The notes under the pieces were generated by a model that was not told where the DNA came from, ran no database searches, and saw only the letters and a program-made list of their open reading frames with translations. Of a stretch of DNA of 64,000 nucleotides, positions 15,277 through 23,879 are shown piece by piece. Position 1 is the stretch's first letter. Each line of letters begins with the position of its first letter. The stretch lies in NCBI GenBank assembly GCA_910585155.1, contig CAJUEC010000004.1:1-64000 (forward strand), written 5' to 3'. The translations under genes were made by a program, and so were the position numbers. The DNA comes from an uncultured Oscillospiraceae bacterium. Lineage in GTDB: Bacteria > Bacillota > Clostridia > Oscillospirales > Oscillospiraceae.

Positions 15277-15642
15277 CTAATTCGGTTGATTTTCTTTCAG
15301 CAGCTCCACGCCCCGCCTACGGAACACCCGGCGTGCCCATACCTCGGCAATCACAAAGATAAGCAGATCCCTGGCGCTGCCCAGGAGGCTGGCGGCCACG
15401 GACATATCCTCTCTGGTGCCATAGTCGAACAGCAGTTGCCCTACTGTCCAGCACACGCAGATCCCGACCAGTGCCCAGCCCATCCGCCCGGTCTCCCGCA
15501 AAACTCCCTCGCCGTCCTGCTCTCGGATTTTTTTCGACACCCGGGAGATCAGCACGCACTCCGTGACGATCAGTGCAAATGCCGCCAGAGCCAGCACTAG
15601 GGAGAAAAACAGGGGCACAGTCAATTCCTTCAGCAAGTTCAC
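15277..15642 (-). CDS. Small polytopic membrane protein of unknown function
   Basis: A 121-residue protein starting at a GTG (15642) whose first four bases overlap the rdgB stop (GTGA). The segment GGAGGAATATTTGAAAAA before it supplies a ribosome site inside rdgB. Three membrane spans are visible: VPLFFSLVLALAAFALIVTECVLI, MGWALVGICVCWTVGQLLF and LLIFVIAEVWARRVF. A charged cytoplasmic loop (SKKIREQDGEGVLRETG) lies between the first two. No family recognised. Its tight coupling to rdgB and yhbY places it in the housekeeping run, but does not explain its role. Confidence 0.7.
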   Translation of the reverse strand: MNLLKELTVPLFFSLVLALAAFALIVTECVLISRVSKKIREQDGEGVLRETGRMGWALVGICVCWTVGQLLFDYGTREDMSVAASLLGSARDLLIFVIAEVWARRVFRRRGVELLKENQPN

Positions 15643-16229
15643 TTTTTCAAATATTCCTCCAGCTTGGCCTGGAACGCCGCCAGCGCCAGCCCCCGGTGGG
15701 AGATGGCGTTCTTCTCCTCGGCGGACAGCTGGGCGAAGGTCTTTTTCAGCCTGGGCAGGAAGAACACCGGGTCGTAGCCAAACCCGCCCTCCCCCATGGG
15801 GGCAAAGGCGATGGTGCCCGGGCACTCCCCCCGGGCAGTGAGCACCTCCCCGCCGGGGAAGCAGCAGGTGATGACGGACACGAATTTCGCCGTCCTGGCC
15901 TCGCCCTTGGGCATGTTGGCCAGCAGCAGGCGGTAGCGCCCCGTGTCGTCCAGCCCCTCCCCGCCGTACCGGGCGGAGTACACCCCCGGGGCCCCGTTCA
16001 GCGCGTCCACGCACAGACCGGAGTCGTCGGCGATGGCGGGCAGTCCACTGGCCTCCATCACCGCCTGGGCCTTGAGCCGGGAGTTCTCCTCAAAGGTGCT
16101 CCCCGTCTCCTCCACGTCCACATCGATGCCCACATCCGCCTGGAGGCACACCTCCACCCCCATGCCGGAGAGGATGTCGTTCATTTCCCGCATTTTTTTC
16201 ACATTCTTACTGGCCAGCACCAGCTTCAT
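15639..16229 (-). CDS. rdgB: Non-canonical purine NTP pyrophosphatase (RdgB/HAM1)
   Basis: A 196-residue house-cleaning enzyme that hydrolyses ITP, dITP and XTP to monophosphates. It has the N-terminal substrate loop MKLVLASKNVKKMREMNDIL, the metal motif ADDSGLCVDALNGAPGVYSARYGG, and GFGYDPVFFLP with the late SHRGLALAAF. The canonical start is the ATG at 16229; an in-frame ATG at 16262 adds an unusual 11 residues and lacks a better ribosome site. The next gene starts within its stop codon. Confidence 0.92.
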   Translation of the reverse strand: MKLVLASKNVKKMREMNDILSGMGVEVCLQADVGIDVDVEETGSTFEENSRLKAQAVMEASGLPAIADDSGLCVDALNGAPGVYSARYGGEGLDDTGRYRLLLANMPKGEARTAKFVSVITCCFPGGEVLTARGECPGTIAFAPMGEGGFGYDPVFFLPRLKKTFAQLSAEEKNAISHRGLALAAFQAKLEEYLKK

Positions 16230-16322
16230 GTTCAGCCGCCCCATTTCTTTTTTGTTTGCCATATATCATATAACAGCCTGGGTCAAAAATCGTGACCGGA
16301 GTGTAAATATTGGCGCAGCTTG

Positions 16323-17189
16323 TCAGATCAGCGCCTCCACAAAGGAGTCTGCGTCGAAGGGCTGGAGGTCGTCCACGCCCTCCCCCACCCCGGCAAACTT
16401 GACGGGCACCCCCAGCTCCTTGGCGATGGCGATGACGATGCCCCCCTTGGCGGTGCCGTCCAGCTTGGTGAGCACGATGCCGGTGACTCCCGCCGTCTTG
16501 GAGAACTCCTTGGCCTGGATCAGGCCGTTCTGGCCGGTGGTGGCGTCCAGCACCAGCAGGGTCTCCCGGCTGGAGCCGGGGCACTCCCGGTCGATGACCC
16601 GGGAGATCTTGTTCAGCTCGTTCATCAGGTTGGCCTTGTTTTGCAGCCGTCCGGCGGTGTCCACCAGCACCACGTCCGCCTTCCGGGCGCGGGCGGCGGA
16701 CAGCGCATCGTACACCACGGCGGCGGGGTCCGCCCCCTCGTGCTGCTTGACGATGTCCACCCCCGCCCGGTCCGCCCAGATGGTGAGCTGCTCGGCGGCG
16801 GCGGCCCGGAAGGTGTCCCCGGCGCACAGCACCACCTTGCGGCCCACCCGCCTCCAGTGGGCGGCCAGCTTGCCGATGGAGGTGGTCTTGCCCACCCCGT
16901 TCACCCCGATGAACAAAATCACCGCCGGCCTGCCGCTCATGTCCACGTAGGCGCCCCCCAGGTCCAGGTACTCCGCCAGGATCTCCCGCATACACTGCCG
17001 GGCCCCCTCGGTGTCCTTGATATGGCGGTCGCGGCACCGCTGCCGCAGCTCCTCCACCGCCTCCAGGGTGGTCTCAGCCCCCAGGTCGGCCATCACCAGG
17101 GACTCCTCCAGCTCGTCGTAAAAATCGTCGGTGAGCTGGGAGAAGCCGTTGAAAATGCCGATCTTCTTGATCTTGTCAAAAAAGCCCAT
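16323..17189 (-). CDS. ftsY: Signal recognition particle receptor FtsY
   Basis: A 288-residue SRP GTPase receptor, short because the acidic A domain is minimal. NG-domain motifs are intact: GVNGVGKTTSIGKLA (P-loop, about residue 98), DTFRAAAAEQL, DTAGRLQNKANLM and TKLDGTAKGGIV, ending in GVGEGVDDLQPFDADSFVEAL. The ATG at 17189 follows AAGGAAG. It is next to smc, as in B. subtilis, and partners the SRP RNA found at 60.6-60.9 kb. Confidence 0.95.
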   Translation of the reverse strand: MGFFDKIKKIGIFNGFSQLTDDFYDELEESLVMADLGAETTLEAVEELRQRCRDRHIKDTEGARQCMREILAEYLDLGGAYVDMSGRPAVILFIGVNGVGKTTSIGKLAAHWRRVGRKVVLCAGDTFRAAAAEQLTIWADRAGVDIVKQHEGADPAAVVYDALSAARARKADVVLVDTAGRLQNKANLMNELNKISRVIDRECPGSSRETLLVLDATTGQNGLIQAKEFSKTAGVTGIVLTKLDGTAKGGIVIAIAKELGVPVKFAGVGEGVDDLQPFDADSFVEALI

Positions 17190-17204
17190 GTGCAAACTTC
17201 CTTT

Positions 17205-17513
17205 TCAAATATTCGGATTTTTCGCCCCGCAGAAGGGGCACTTGGGGTCGTCCAGGTCGTGGAGCTGGCCGCAGGCGGGGCAGGCGGTCTGGGCCATGCG
17301 GTCCTCCTCCTGCTCCTCGAACAGGTCCCCCCGGTACAGGTCCAGCTTGCCGCAGCGGGGGCAGCCCCACAGCTCCACATCCAGCGCGCCGGCCCGGATG
17401 TTGGGCCATACGCCCAGCAGAACGCTGGCCTCCCCCAGCTGGATGTCCTCCCGCCGGATAAACGCCATGGCACTGCCGCAGTTGGAGCAGCGCTTTTCCA
17501 TCTCTTCACTCAT
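17205..17513 (-). CDS. Double zinc-ribbon protein
   Basis: A 102-residue cytoplasmic protein with paired CxxC knuckles: CSNCGS near the start, CPRCGK in the middle, and CPACGQ with CPFCGAKN at the end. The middle region (RREDIQLGEASVLLGVWPNIRAGALDVELWGCPRCG) is typical of Oscillospirales proteins of unknown function that may bind nucleic acid or protein. Its ATG overlaps the smc stop by 4 bp, and ftsY follows 15 bp later, so it is co-expressed with chromosome-segregation and secretion genes. Confidence 0.75.
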   Translation of the reverse strand: MSEEMEKRCSNCGSAMAFIRREDIQLGEASVLLGVWPNIRAGALDVELWGCPRCGKLDLYRGDLFEEQEEDRMAQTACPACGQLHDLDDPKCPFCGAKNPNI

Positions 17514-20500
17514 TTGATATTCAGCTCTTTCTCCACATCGTTTAAGTTGATTGTCAGCATCCGGGACACGCCCTTCTCCTGCATGGTGACGCCGTAGAGC
17601 ACGTCGGCCTCCTCCATGGTGCCCCGCCGGTGGGTGATGACGATGAACTGGGTCTTGTCGCTGATGCGGCGGAGATACCGGGCGTAGCGCACCACGTTGG
17701 ACTCGTCCAGCGCCGCCTCAATCTCGTCCATGACGCAGAAGGGAGTGGGCCGCACCTTCAAAATGGCGAAGTACAGCGCGATGGCGATCAGCGCCCGCTC
17801 CCCGCCGGACAGGGCGCTCATGTTCTGCACCGTCTTCCCCGGGGGCTGGGCCCTGATCTCGATGCCGCAGCCCAGCACGTCCTCCGCGTCCTCCAGCTCC
17901 AGGCTGGCCTTCCCCCCGCCGAACAGGTCGGTGAAGGCCGCCTTGAACCCCTCGTTGATCAGGGCAAACTGCTCCTGAAAAATAACCGTCATCTCGCCCA
18001 CAATCTGGGCAATGATGTCCTCCAGCTCCTTCTTGGCCCGGGCCACGTCGTCCCGCTGGCCGGTGAAGTAGGTGTACCGCTCGTTCACCCGGGAGAACTC
18101 CTCCACCGCGTCCGGGTTGATGCTGCCCAAGGCGGAGATGGAGCGCTTCAGCTCCCCGATGCGCCGCTGGGCCTTGGGGACGGACTCCAGCTCCACCCGC
18201 TGTGAGCGGGCCGCCTCGTGGGACAGCTGGTAGCTCTCCCACAGCTTGTCCAGCAGCTGGCTCTCCTCCATGGAGGCGGCGGCGGACTTCTGCTCCAGAA
18301 CCGATACCTCCCGCTCCATGGCGATGAGCTCGTTGTTCTTGTCCCTGGCCTGCCGGTCGGCCTGGTTGCGTTTGCCCTCCAGGGCCAGCTTCTCGTCGTT
18401 GAGCCGCCGGATGGCGGACGCCCCCTCCCGGCTGGCGGCCCGCAGGGCCTGGAGCCGCTCCTCCTCCTCCCGGATGCGCCGCGTGAGGTAGTCGTTCTGC
18501 TGCTCAAACTCCCCGATCATGGCGGTGCGGCTGGCGGTATCGCCGCTCAGGTCGTCCCGCAGCCGCTCCAGCTCGCCGATGGACTGGCGCAGGGCGGACT
18601 GCTCCCCCTCCAGCCCGGCCAGCCGGGCGCTGTGGCCGGCCGACTCCTCGTTGAGCCGGGCCACCTGGTCCTGTAGGGCGGTCCTGCCCTGGGCCTTGGC
18701 CTCGCTCTCCGAGCGCAGGGCGGCGGCGGAGCCCTCCAGCGCCTCGATGCGGGCCTTGGCCTGGGCGGTGTTCTCCGTGTTCTCCTCCATGCGGCGGCGG
18801 ACCTGTCCCCGCTCCCCGGCCAGGGTCTGGCGGCGCAGCTCGATGTCCGCCAGCTGCACCCGGGCGCTGTCCGCCCGCTCGGAGTATTTCAGCACCGCGT
18901 CCTCCGCCTCCCGCAGCTGCCCCGCCGCGGCGTCCAGCTCGTACTGGGCGGCGGTGAGCTCCCGCTGGGCCTTGGCCAGCTCGTCGGACGCGGTTTTCAG
19001 GTCGGCGGCCAGGCCGTCCCTCTGCTTATTCAGCCGCTCCAGCTCGTTGGCCCGGCTGAGTATGCCCGCCGAGCGGGACACCGACCCGCCGGTCATGGAC
19101 CCCCCCGCGTTGAGCACCTGGCCGTCCAGGGTGACGATGCGGAAGCGGTGGCCGAACTTCCGGGCCATGACCATGGCCTTGTCCATGCTCTGGGCGATAA
19201 CCACCCGGCCCAGCAGGTTGGAGAAAATGTGGGCGTACTCCGGGTCAAAGGAGATCAGCGCGTCCCCCATGCCCACAAAGCCGTCCTCCCGGGCCACCGC
19301 CCCATCCCGGAAGTCGGCGGGCCGGATGGTGTTCATGGGCAGGAAGGTGCACCGCCCGCCGTCCCGGCGCTTGAGGTAGCTGATGGCGTTTTTGCCGTCC
19401 TCGTCCCGCTCCACCACCAGATTCTGCATGGCGCCCCCCAGGGCAATCTCAATGGCCACGGCGTACTGGTCGGGGACGTGGAGCAGCCCCGCCACCGGAC
19501 CGCGCACCCCCCGCAGGCCGCCCCGCTCCGCCTCCCCCATCACCAGCTTGACGGCCTTGGAGTAGCCCTCGTACAGCTTTTCCATCTCGGCGAGCATCTT
19601 GATCCGGGAATTCAGGTTGTTCTCGTCCATCTGGAGGCGGCGGTGCCTCTCCTGGGCCTGGTCCAGCCTCCGCTGCCGGGACTGGAGGCGCATCTGGTAG
19701 CCGCTGATGACGTTTTTGGCCCCGTCCCGGTCCTCGGTGACCTTTTCCAGCTCCTTTTGGGTGTCCTCCAGGGTCTGGCGGGCCTGGGCCGCCTTGTCCT
19801 CCTGCTCCTGGAGCTCCTGGCCCAGCTTTTCCTCCCGGTCGTACAGCTCCTGGGCGGCGGCGGCCAGGGCGGACAGCAGCTGCCGGGCCTCGCCGGCGGA
19901 GGCGGTCTCCAGCCGCTCCCGCTCCTGGAGCTGCTCCAGCTCGGCGCTCAGGCTGCCCGCCGACCCCAGCACCTCCCGCACCTGGGCGGCCAGGGCGTCG
20001 ATCCGCTCCTGGCAGGCGGCCATGTCCCCCTCGATCTCCTCCAGGCGGCCCTTCCGCTCCTGGATCTGGGCGGCCAGAGAGCCCGCCCGGCCCTCCTGCT
20101 GCTCCAGCTCCTGGCGGATGCGCTGGGCGTTCTCGCTGTTGTTTTTGATGTCGTTTTTCAGCAGGGCGATGCCGTTTTCACAGGCGTTGACCTGCTCGTC
20201 CACGCCGGACTGCCTCCCCCGCAGCTGCTCCGCCTCGAGGTCCTTGTCCCGCATCTCCTCAGCCAGCCGGCCGCTCTCGGCGTACAGCCGCTCCACCGCC
20301 TCCCGGGCCTCGTCCCGCTGGCGCGCCGCCGCCTCGCAGTCGGCCCGCAGCTTCACACTGCCCGCCCGGATGTGCTCCAGCTGCTCCAGCCAGACGGAGA
20401 TCTCCAGCCCCTTCAGCTCGTCCCGGAAAACCAGGTACTTCCGCGTCTTCTCCGCCTGGACCCGCAGGGGCTCCACCTGGAGCTCCAGCTCGTCGATCTT

Positions 20501-21079
20501 GTCGTTGATGCGCACCAGATTCTCCTGGGTGCGCTCCAGCTTGCGCTCCGCCTCCTCCTTGCGGTGGCGGAAGCGGGAGATGCCCGCCGCCTCCTCAAAG
20601 ACCTCCCGGCGGTCGGCGCTCTTGACGGACAGGATCTCGTCGATCCTGCCCTGGCCGATGATGGAGTAGCCCTCCCGGCCCAGGCCGGTGTCCATAAACA
20701 GCTCGTTGATGTCCTTCAGCCGGCAGGCCCGGCGGTTGATGTAGTATTCGCTCTCCCCGGAGCGGTAATACCGCCGGGTCACCGCCACCTCCGTCTCCTC
20801 CATCTGGAACATGCGCTGGGTGTTGTCCAGCACCAGGGTCACCTCGGCAAAGCCCAGGCCCTTGCGCTTCTCGGTGCCGTTGAAGATCACGTCCTCCATC
20901 TTGCTGCCCCGGAGGGTGCGGGTGGACTGCTCCCCCATCACCCAGCGGATGGCGTCGGCGATGTTGGACTTGCCCGAGCCGTTGGGCCCCACCACCGCCG
21001 TGATGTCCGACCCGAAGGCCAGCACCGTCTTGTCGGGAAAGGACTTGAACCCCTGTATTTCCAGCGCCTTTAGGTACAT
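17510..21079 (-). CDS. smc: Chromosome segregation protein SMC
   Basis: A 1189-residue SMC ATPase, the usual length. Walker A is GPNGSGKSNIADAIRWVMGEQ near residue 32; long coiled coils run to a hinge around residues 510-660 (GVRGPVAGLLHVPDQYAVAIEIALGG); the returning coil leads to the signature LSGGERALIAIAL and Walker B FCVMDEIEAALDESN near the C-terminus. With ScpA and ScpB it compacts and separates chromosomes after loading at ParB-parS. The ATG at 21079 (MYLKALEIQGFKSF) follows AGAGGTG at 7 bp; in-frame codons upstream are less likely. Confidence 0.96.
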   Translation of the reverse strand: MYLKALEIQGFKSFPDKTVLAFGSDITAVVGPNGSGKSNIADAIRWVMGEQSTRTLRGSKMEDVIFNGTEKRKGLGFAEVTLVLDNTQRMFQMEETEVAVTRRYYRSGESEYYINRRACRLKDINELFMDTGLGREGYSIIGQGRIDEILSVKSADRREVFEEAAGISRFRHRKEEAERKLERTQENLVRINDKIDELELQVEPLRVQAEKTRKYLVFRDELKGLEISVWLEQLEHIRAGSVKLRADCEAAARQRDEAREAVERLYAESGRLAEEMRDKDLEAEQLRGRQSGVDEQVNACENGIALLKNDIKNNSENAQRIRQELEQQEGRAGSLAAQIQERKGRLEEIEGDMAACQERIDALAAQVREVLGSAGSLSAELEQLQERERLETASAGEARQLLSALAAAAQELYDREEKLGQELQEQEDKAAQARQTLEDTQKELEKVTEDRDGAKNVISGYQMRLQSRQRRLDQAQERHRRLQMDENNLNSRIKMLAEMEKLYEGYSKAVKLVMGEAERGGLRGVRGPVAGLLHVPDQYAVAIEIALGGAMQNLVVERDEDGKNAISYLKRRDGGRCTFLPMNTIRPADFRDGAVAREDGFVGMGDALISFDPEYAHIFSNLLGRVVIAQSMDKAMVMARKFGHRFRIVTLDGQVLNAGGSMTGGSVSRSAGILSRANELERLNKQRDGLAADLKTASDELAKAQRELTAAQYELDAAAGQLREAEDAVLKYSERADSARVQLADIELRRQTLAGERGQVRRRMEENTENTAQAKARIEALEGSAAALRSESEAKAQGRTALQDQVARLNEESAGHSARLAGLEGEQSALRQSIGELERLRDDLSGDTASRTAMIGEFEQQNDYLTRRIREEEERLQALRAASREGASAIRRLNDEKLALEGKRNQADRQARDKNNELIAMEREVSVLEQKSAAASMEESQLLDKLWESYQLSHEAARSQRVELESVPKAQRRIGELKRSISALGSINPDAVEEFSRVNERYTYFTGQRDDVARAKKELEDIIAQIVGEMTVIFQEQFALINEGFKAAFTDLFGGGKASLELEDAEDVLGCGIEIRAQPPGKTVQNMSALSGGERALIAIALYFAILKVRPTPFCVMDEIEAALDESNVVRYARYLRRISDKTQFIVITHRRGTMEEADVLYGVTMQEKGVSRMLTINLNDVEKELNIK

Positions 21080-21174
21080 CAAGCACACCTCTGTTTCTTC
21101 CAAATATCCGCCCCACGCTCCATGGGGCCCGAGGTCTCCCGCTTGCGTAGCCTCTCGGACGCCCCGCCCTCCCC

Positions 21175-21205
21175 AGGGCGTGTTTGAAAATTGTCAACAC
21201 GCCCT
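21175..21205. repeat. Short hairpin upstream of smc
   Basis: A 10 bp perfect stem, AGGGCGTGTT and complement, with an 11-base loop lies in the smc leader. It resembles the end arms of the palindromic elements (compare GCCTGTTTAAAAT in copy 1) without the central portion, so it may be a remnant or an mRNA leader hairpin. Confidence 0.45.
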
Positions 21206-21241
21206 AGCGCCTAGGAGAGCGGCATAGCTGCGTATCGTTTT

Positions 21242-21270
21242 ATTTTACCACACCCGTTTTTTTTTGGCAA
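21242..21270 (-). promoter_or_regulatory. Sigma-A promoter of smc
   Basis: Minus-strand -35 TTGCCA (21265-21270), a 17 bp spacer beginning with eight A residues, and -10 TAAAAT (21242-21247). The leader is about 155 nt and includes the short hairpin at 21175-21205. Confidence 0.7.
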
Positions 21271-21290
21271 GTTTCAAGCGCAAATAATTA

Positions 21291-21452
21291 AGAACCTGTA
21301 TTCACAACCTCAAACGCCGTCTGGGCGGGTCTTTTTCCGCCATGCTGCGTTGAATTTTCTTGCAATACACAAAGTATTCCGGCGAAAATTCGCCTTGCCT
21401 GACGGAAAAATCCCTCGGCCAGCCGGCATCCTCGGCTGTGAATACAGGTTCT
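21291..21452. repeat. Palindromic intergenic element, copy 3
   Basis: A 162 bp element with perfect 16 bp terminal arms (AGAACCTGTATTCACA and complement). The core GCAATACACAAAGTATTCC and the inner stem GAATTTTC/GAAAATTC match copy 1 in plan. It sits immediately upstream of the smc promoter and abuts copy 4 with no intervening base. Confidence 0.75.
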
Positions 21453-21616
21453 AAGGAAGGACTGATTTAATCGGCAAGGACAATTTGAGAGAGATTTTTC
21501 GCCGCAATAAGGCGCAATTTCGCAGGAATAATTGTGTTTATTTCAAGAAATTGCAACGAAATTGCGGCGGAAAAGTTCCTCAAAGCGTCGCAGACGCATT
21601 AAATCAGTGCTTTCTT
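21453..21616. repeat. Palindromic intergenic element, copy 4
   Basis: A 164 bp element with 19 bp arms (17 paired) ending in ACTGATTTAAT and ATTAAATCAGT. Its core, GGAATAATTGTGTTTATTTC, is in the opposite orientation to copy 3, and the inner segments CGCCGCAAT and ATTGCGGCG pair. It follows copy 3 directly and ends 56 bp after the 3' end of the anti-sigma gene's far side, i.e. between that gene's stop (21673) and smc. Confidence 0.75.
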
Positions 21617-21672
21617 AATATAAAACCGCAAAGGAGGGCGGGCCGCGGGCCCGTCCCCCTTTGTGCTTTTTC

Positions 21673-23190
21673 TCAGCGCCGGTAGGGCGCGGTCTCCCCT
21701 GTGTCCTCCTGGCGGACCAGGGCCCCGGCACCGTCAAAGGCGTAGCGGAACACCTGGCAGGTCCCGCCGATGGTGAACGAGCTGGTGGCCGGCGAGAAAA
21801 AAGTCTCCGCCACGCTCTCCACGTCCCAGAGCAGCTCTCCCGCCCCGCTGACCGTCAGCCCCGCCCCCAGAGAGCCCTTCACGGAGTAGAAGGTCTCCGG
21901 CGCGCCCCCCTCAGGGCCGCACACCAGCAACACCGCCGTGTAGTTGTCCCGCACCATGGGGGTCAGCTCCTCGCTGGAGATTTCGAAGCGCCCGCTGTCA
22001 AAAATCGGATTCACGATGCCCCCAATCTCGTACCGGCCCCCGGCGTCCTCCCCCTCCGCCAGCTTGGGGGTGGCGTAGGCGGACAGGTACACCCGGCCAC
22101 CGAACTCCGCCATGTCCTGGATGAAATACCAGCAGTTCTCCCCCTCGTAGCTGAAGTGATCGGTGATGTTCCCCTCCCGGTCCAGCTTCACCAGGTGGGC
22201 GGTCTCCCCGTCCAGCTTGTGCCCCAGCTGCACCAGGTAGCCGTCCCCTAGGCGGGCGGCATTCCAGATCCCCCTGTTGCCCACCTCCGTTTTGTGGAAG
22301 CTCAGCTCCTTTCCGTCCTCTGCGTACTGGCTCAGGCAGAGGCAGTTCAGATCTCCCCGGCTGATCACCGCCCAGGTGCCGTCCCCATTGTCCAGCACCG
22401 CGGCGATATACTCATGGCGGAAGCCGTGGTCCAGCCGCTTCTCCCACAGAATCTTACCCTTCTCGTCCACCCTGGACAGCCAGGCGTACTGCGGCTGCTC
22501 GCTGGACCAGGTGGAGGTCTCCCCCCACACCGCCGTCCCGCCGGAGGCGGGGGCCCAGTCCACGACGCAGAATTGGGTGAACTCCGCCCGCCACACTTGG
22601 ACGCCGTCCTCATAGCGGCTCAGGTAACACCGGTCAAAGACCTCAAACCCCAGCGCCTCGTCCATCCGCTCCACATATTCAAAACGGTAGTCCAGTGGGG
22701 CGAAGGGGCTGGCCGTGAGGTCCCTGCTGTTCCACAGCTCCTCCAGCTCCTCCGGCGTGGGCTCCCGCTGGGAGATCTCCACCCCCGGCACGCTGCGCCG
22801 GATCACCTCCGCCGTCTTGTCGTAGGTGAAGCACTGGGTGGTGATGTCCCGGTACACCGCCTTCACGTCCTCCCGGCTCAGCCCCTCGGTGGACAGGCCG
22901 TTCTCATCGAAAAACCGCACCGCCGCGCCGTACTCCCGTGCCTCGGCGGCATAGGCCACCCCCGTCAGCCCCACCGCCAGCGCCAGGCAGGCCGCCACCG
23001 CCGCCCGCAGCCAGGGGCGGGCCCACAGCCGCCTTTTCCCCGCCGCCCTGGGCAGGGCCTTTTTCAGCGCCCTCTCCCGGATGCGCTCCAGGGCGCCCTC
23101 CGGCAGGTCCGCGTTCAGCTCCTCGGGCGCAAGCCGGTCCAGCTCCTCCGGCTCCAGCCCGTCAAACAGCTCTGTCAGCGTCTTTTTCAT
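21673..23190 (-). CDS. Membrane anti-sigma-like protein with large extracytoplasmic domain
   Basis: A 505-residue protein encoded 5 bp after an ECF sigma factor, the classic sigma/anti-sigma layout. The cytoplasmic N-terminus (MKKTLTELFDGLEPEELDRL, about 65 residues, helical and acidic) would bind sigma. A membrane span follows (LRAAVAACLALAVGLTGVAYA). The outer 410 residues contain repeated short beta units (CYLSRYEDGVQVWRAEFTQF, YAWLSRVDEKGKILWEKRL, LSQYAEDGKELSFHKTEVG, VKLDREGNITDHFSYEG), suggestive of a beta-propeller-like sensor with unknown ligand. The ATG at 23190 follows GGAGG. No zinc-binding HxxxCxxC motif of the ZAS type is seen. Confidence 0.7.
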   Translation of the reverse strand: MKKTLTELFDGLEPEELDRLAPEELNADLPEGALERIRERALKKALPRAAGKRRLWARPWLRAAVAACLALAVGLTGVAYAAEAREYGAAVRFFDENGLSTEGLSREDVKAVYRDITTQCFTYDKTAEVIRRSVPGVEISQREPTPEELEELWNSRDLTASPFAPLDYRFEYVERMDEALGFEVFDRCYLSRYEDGVQVWRAEFTQFCVVDWAPASGGTAVWGETSTWSSEQPQYAWLSRVDEKGKILWEKRLDHGFRHEYIAAVLDNGDGTWAVISRGDLNCLCLSQYAEDGKELSFHKTEVGNRGIWNAARLGDGYLVQLGHKLDGETAHLVKLDREGNITDHFSYEGENCWYFIQDMAEFGGRVYLSAYATPKLAEGEDAGGRYEIGGIVNPIFDSGRFEISSEELTPMVRDNYTAVLLVCGPEGGAPETFYSVKGSLGAGLTVSGAGELLWDVESVAETFFSPATSSFTIGGTCQVFRYAFDGAGALVRQEDTGETAPYRR

Positions 23191-23195
23191 GGTCT

Positions 23196-23747
23196 TTACC
23201 TCCATTCCGCCAGCTTCTTCCGCAGCTTTTCCACCGCCCGGTGGGTCCTGGTGTCCACGCCGCCCGCCGTCATCCCCAGCCGGGCGGCGATCTGGGCGGA
23301 GGGCTCCCCCAGATAGAATTTCCGCAGCATGATCTCCCGGTCCGGCTCGCCCAGCTCCTCCACCGCCTCCAGCACCACCCGGCGCAGCTCCCGCTCCTCC
23401 AGGCCGCTCTCCAGCCCCCCGCCGGCGGCGGCCAGCTCATCCTCCAGGGGCAGCAGCCGCTCCCCCTCCCGGCAGCGCCGCCGCGCCAGGTCCAGGGCGT
23501 TGTGCCTGGCGATGACGCACAGCCAGCTGCGTATGCTGCCCTTTTCCGGGTCGTAGCTGTCCAGATCCAGGTAAAATTCACTGAACGCGTCGGCCACGCA
23601 GCCCTCCACATCGGCGGCGCAGAACATCCCGCCGGGCAGGCGGCTCCTGGCCACCGCGTACACCAGCCCCGCGTACCGCTCCATCAGCAGCCCCATGCCC
23701 TTCTCCGGCGCGCGCCGCAGCATGTCCAGCATCTCCTGATCCCGCAC
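23196..23747 (-). CDS. ECF-type RNA polymerase sigma factor
   Basis: A 183-residue sigma-70 family factor. Region 2 is MERYAGLVYAVARSRL...DVEGCVADAFSEFYLDLDSYDPEKGSIRSWLCVIARHNALDLARR; region 4 is LEAVEELGEPDREIMLRKFYLGEPSAQIAARLGMTAGGVDTRTHRAVEKLRKKL, an intact helix-turn-helix for the -35. The GTG at 23747 follows AGGAGGTGG. It is coupled to the membrane partner at 21673-23190 and probably responds to an envelope signal. Confidence 0.9.
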   Translation of the reverse strand: MRDQEMLDMLRRAPEKGMGLLMERYAGLVYAVARSRLPGGMFCAADVEGCVADAFSEFYLDLDSYDPEKGSIRSWLCVIARHNALDLARRRCREGERLLPLEDELAAAGGGLESGLEERELRRVVLEAVEELGEPDREIMLRKFYLGEPSAQIAARLGMTAGGVDTRTHRAVEKLRKKLAEWR

Positions 23748-23839
23748 CTTTCCACCTCCTGTCCCATGTCAATAGAGCCCGCTTCATTTATTCCTGCGCT
23801 CCAGGGCGGCAAATCTTACACGAAAGGCCCAAATTCCCG

Positions 23840-23871
23840 AAAAAAAGCAGGCCGGGCATCCGCCCGGCCTG
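23840..23871 (-). terminator. Intrinsic terminator of lysC
   Basis: A 10 bp stem (CAGGCCGGGC and complement) with a 4-base loop lies 9 bp after the lysC stop and is followed on the minus strand by GCTTTTTT. Confidence 0.88.
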
Positions 23872-23879
23872 TCTCTGAC

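Noticed and set aside
16230..16262. Longer RdgB start at 16262
   Set aside because: It adds 11 residues before the universal MKLVLASKN start and has no ribosome site.
19148..21073. Long open frame on the plus strand opposite smc (641 codons)
   Set aside because: It is the antisense of a fully conserved smc gene; the translation is Leu/Gln/His-rich with no domain, an effect of high GC third positions.
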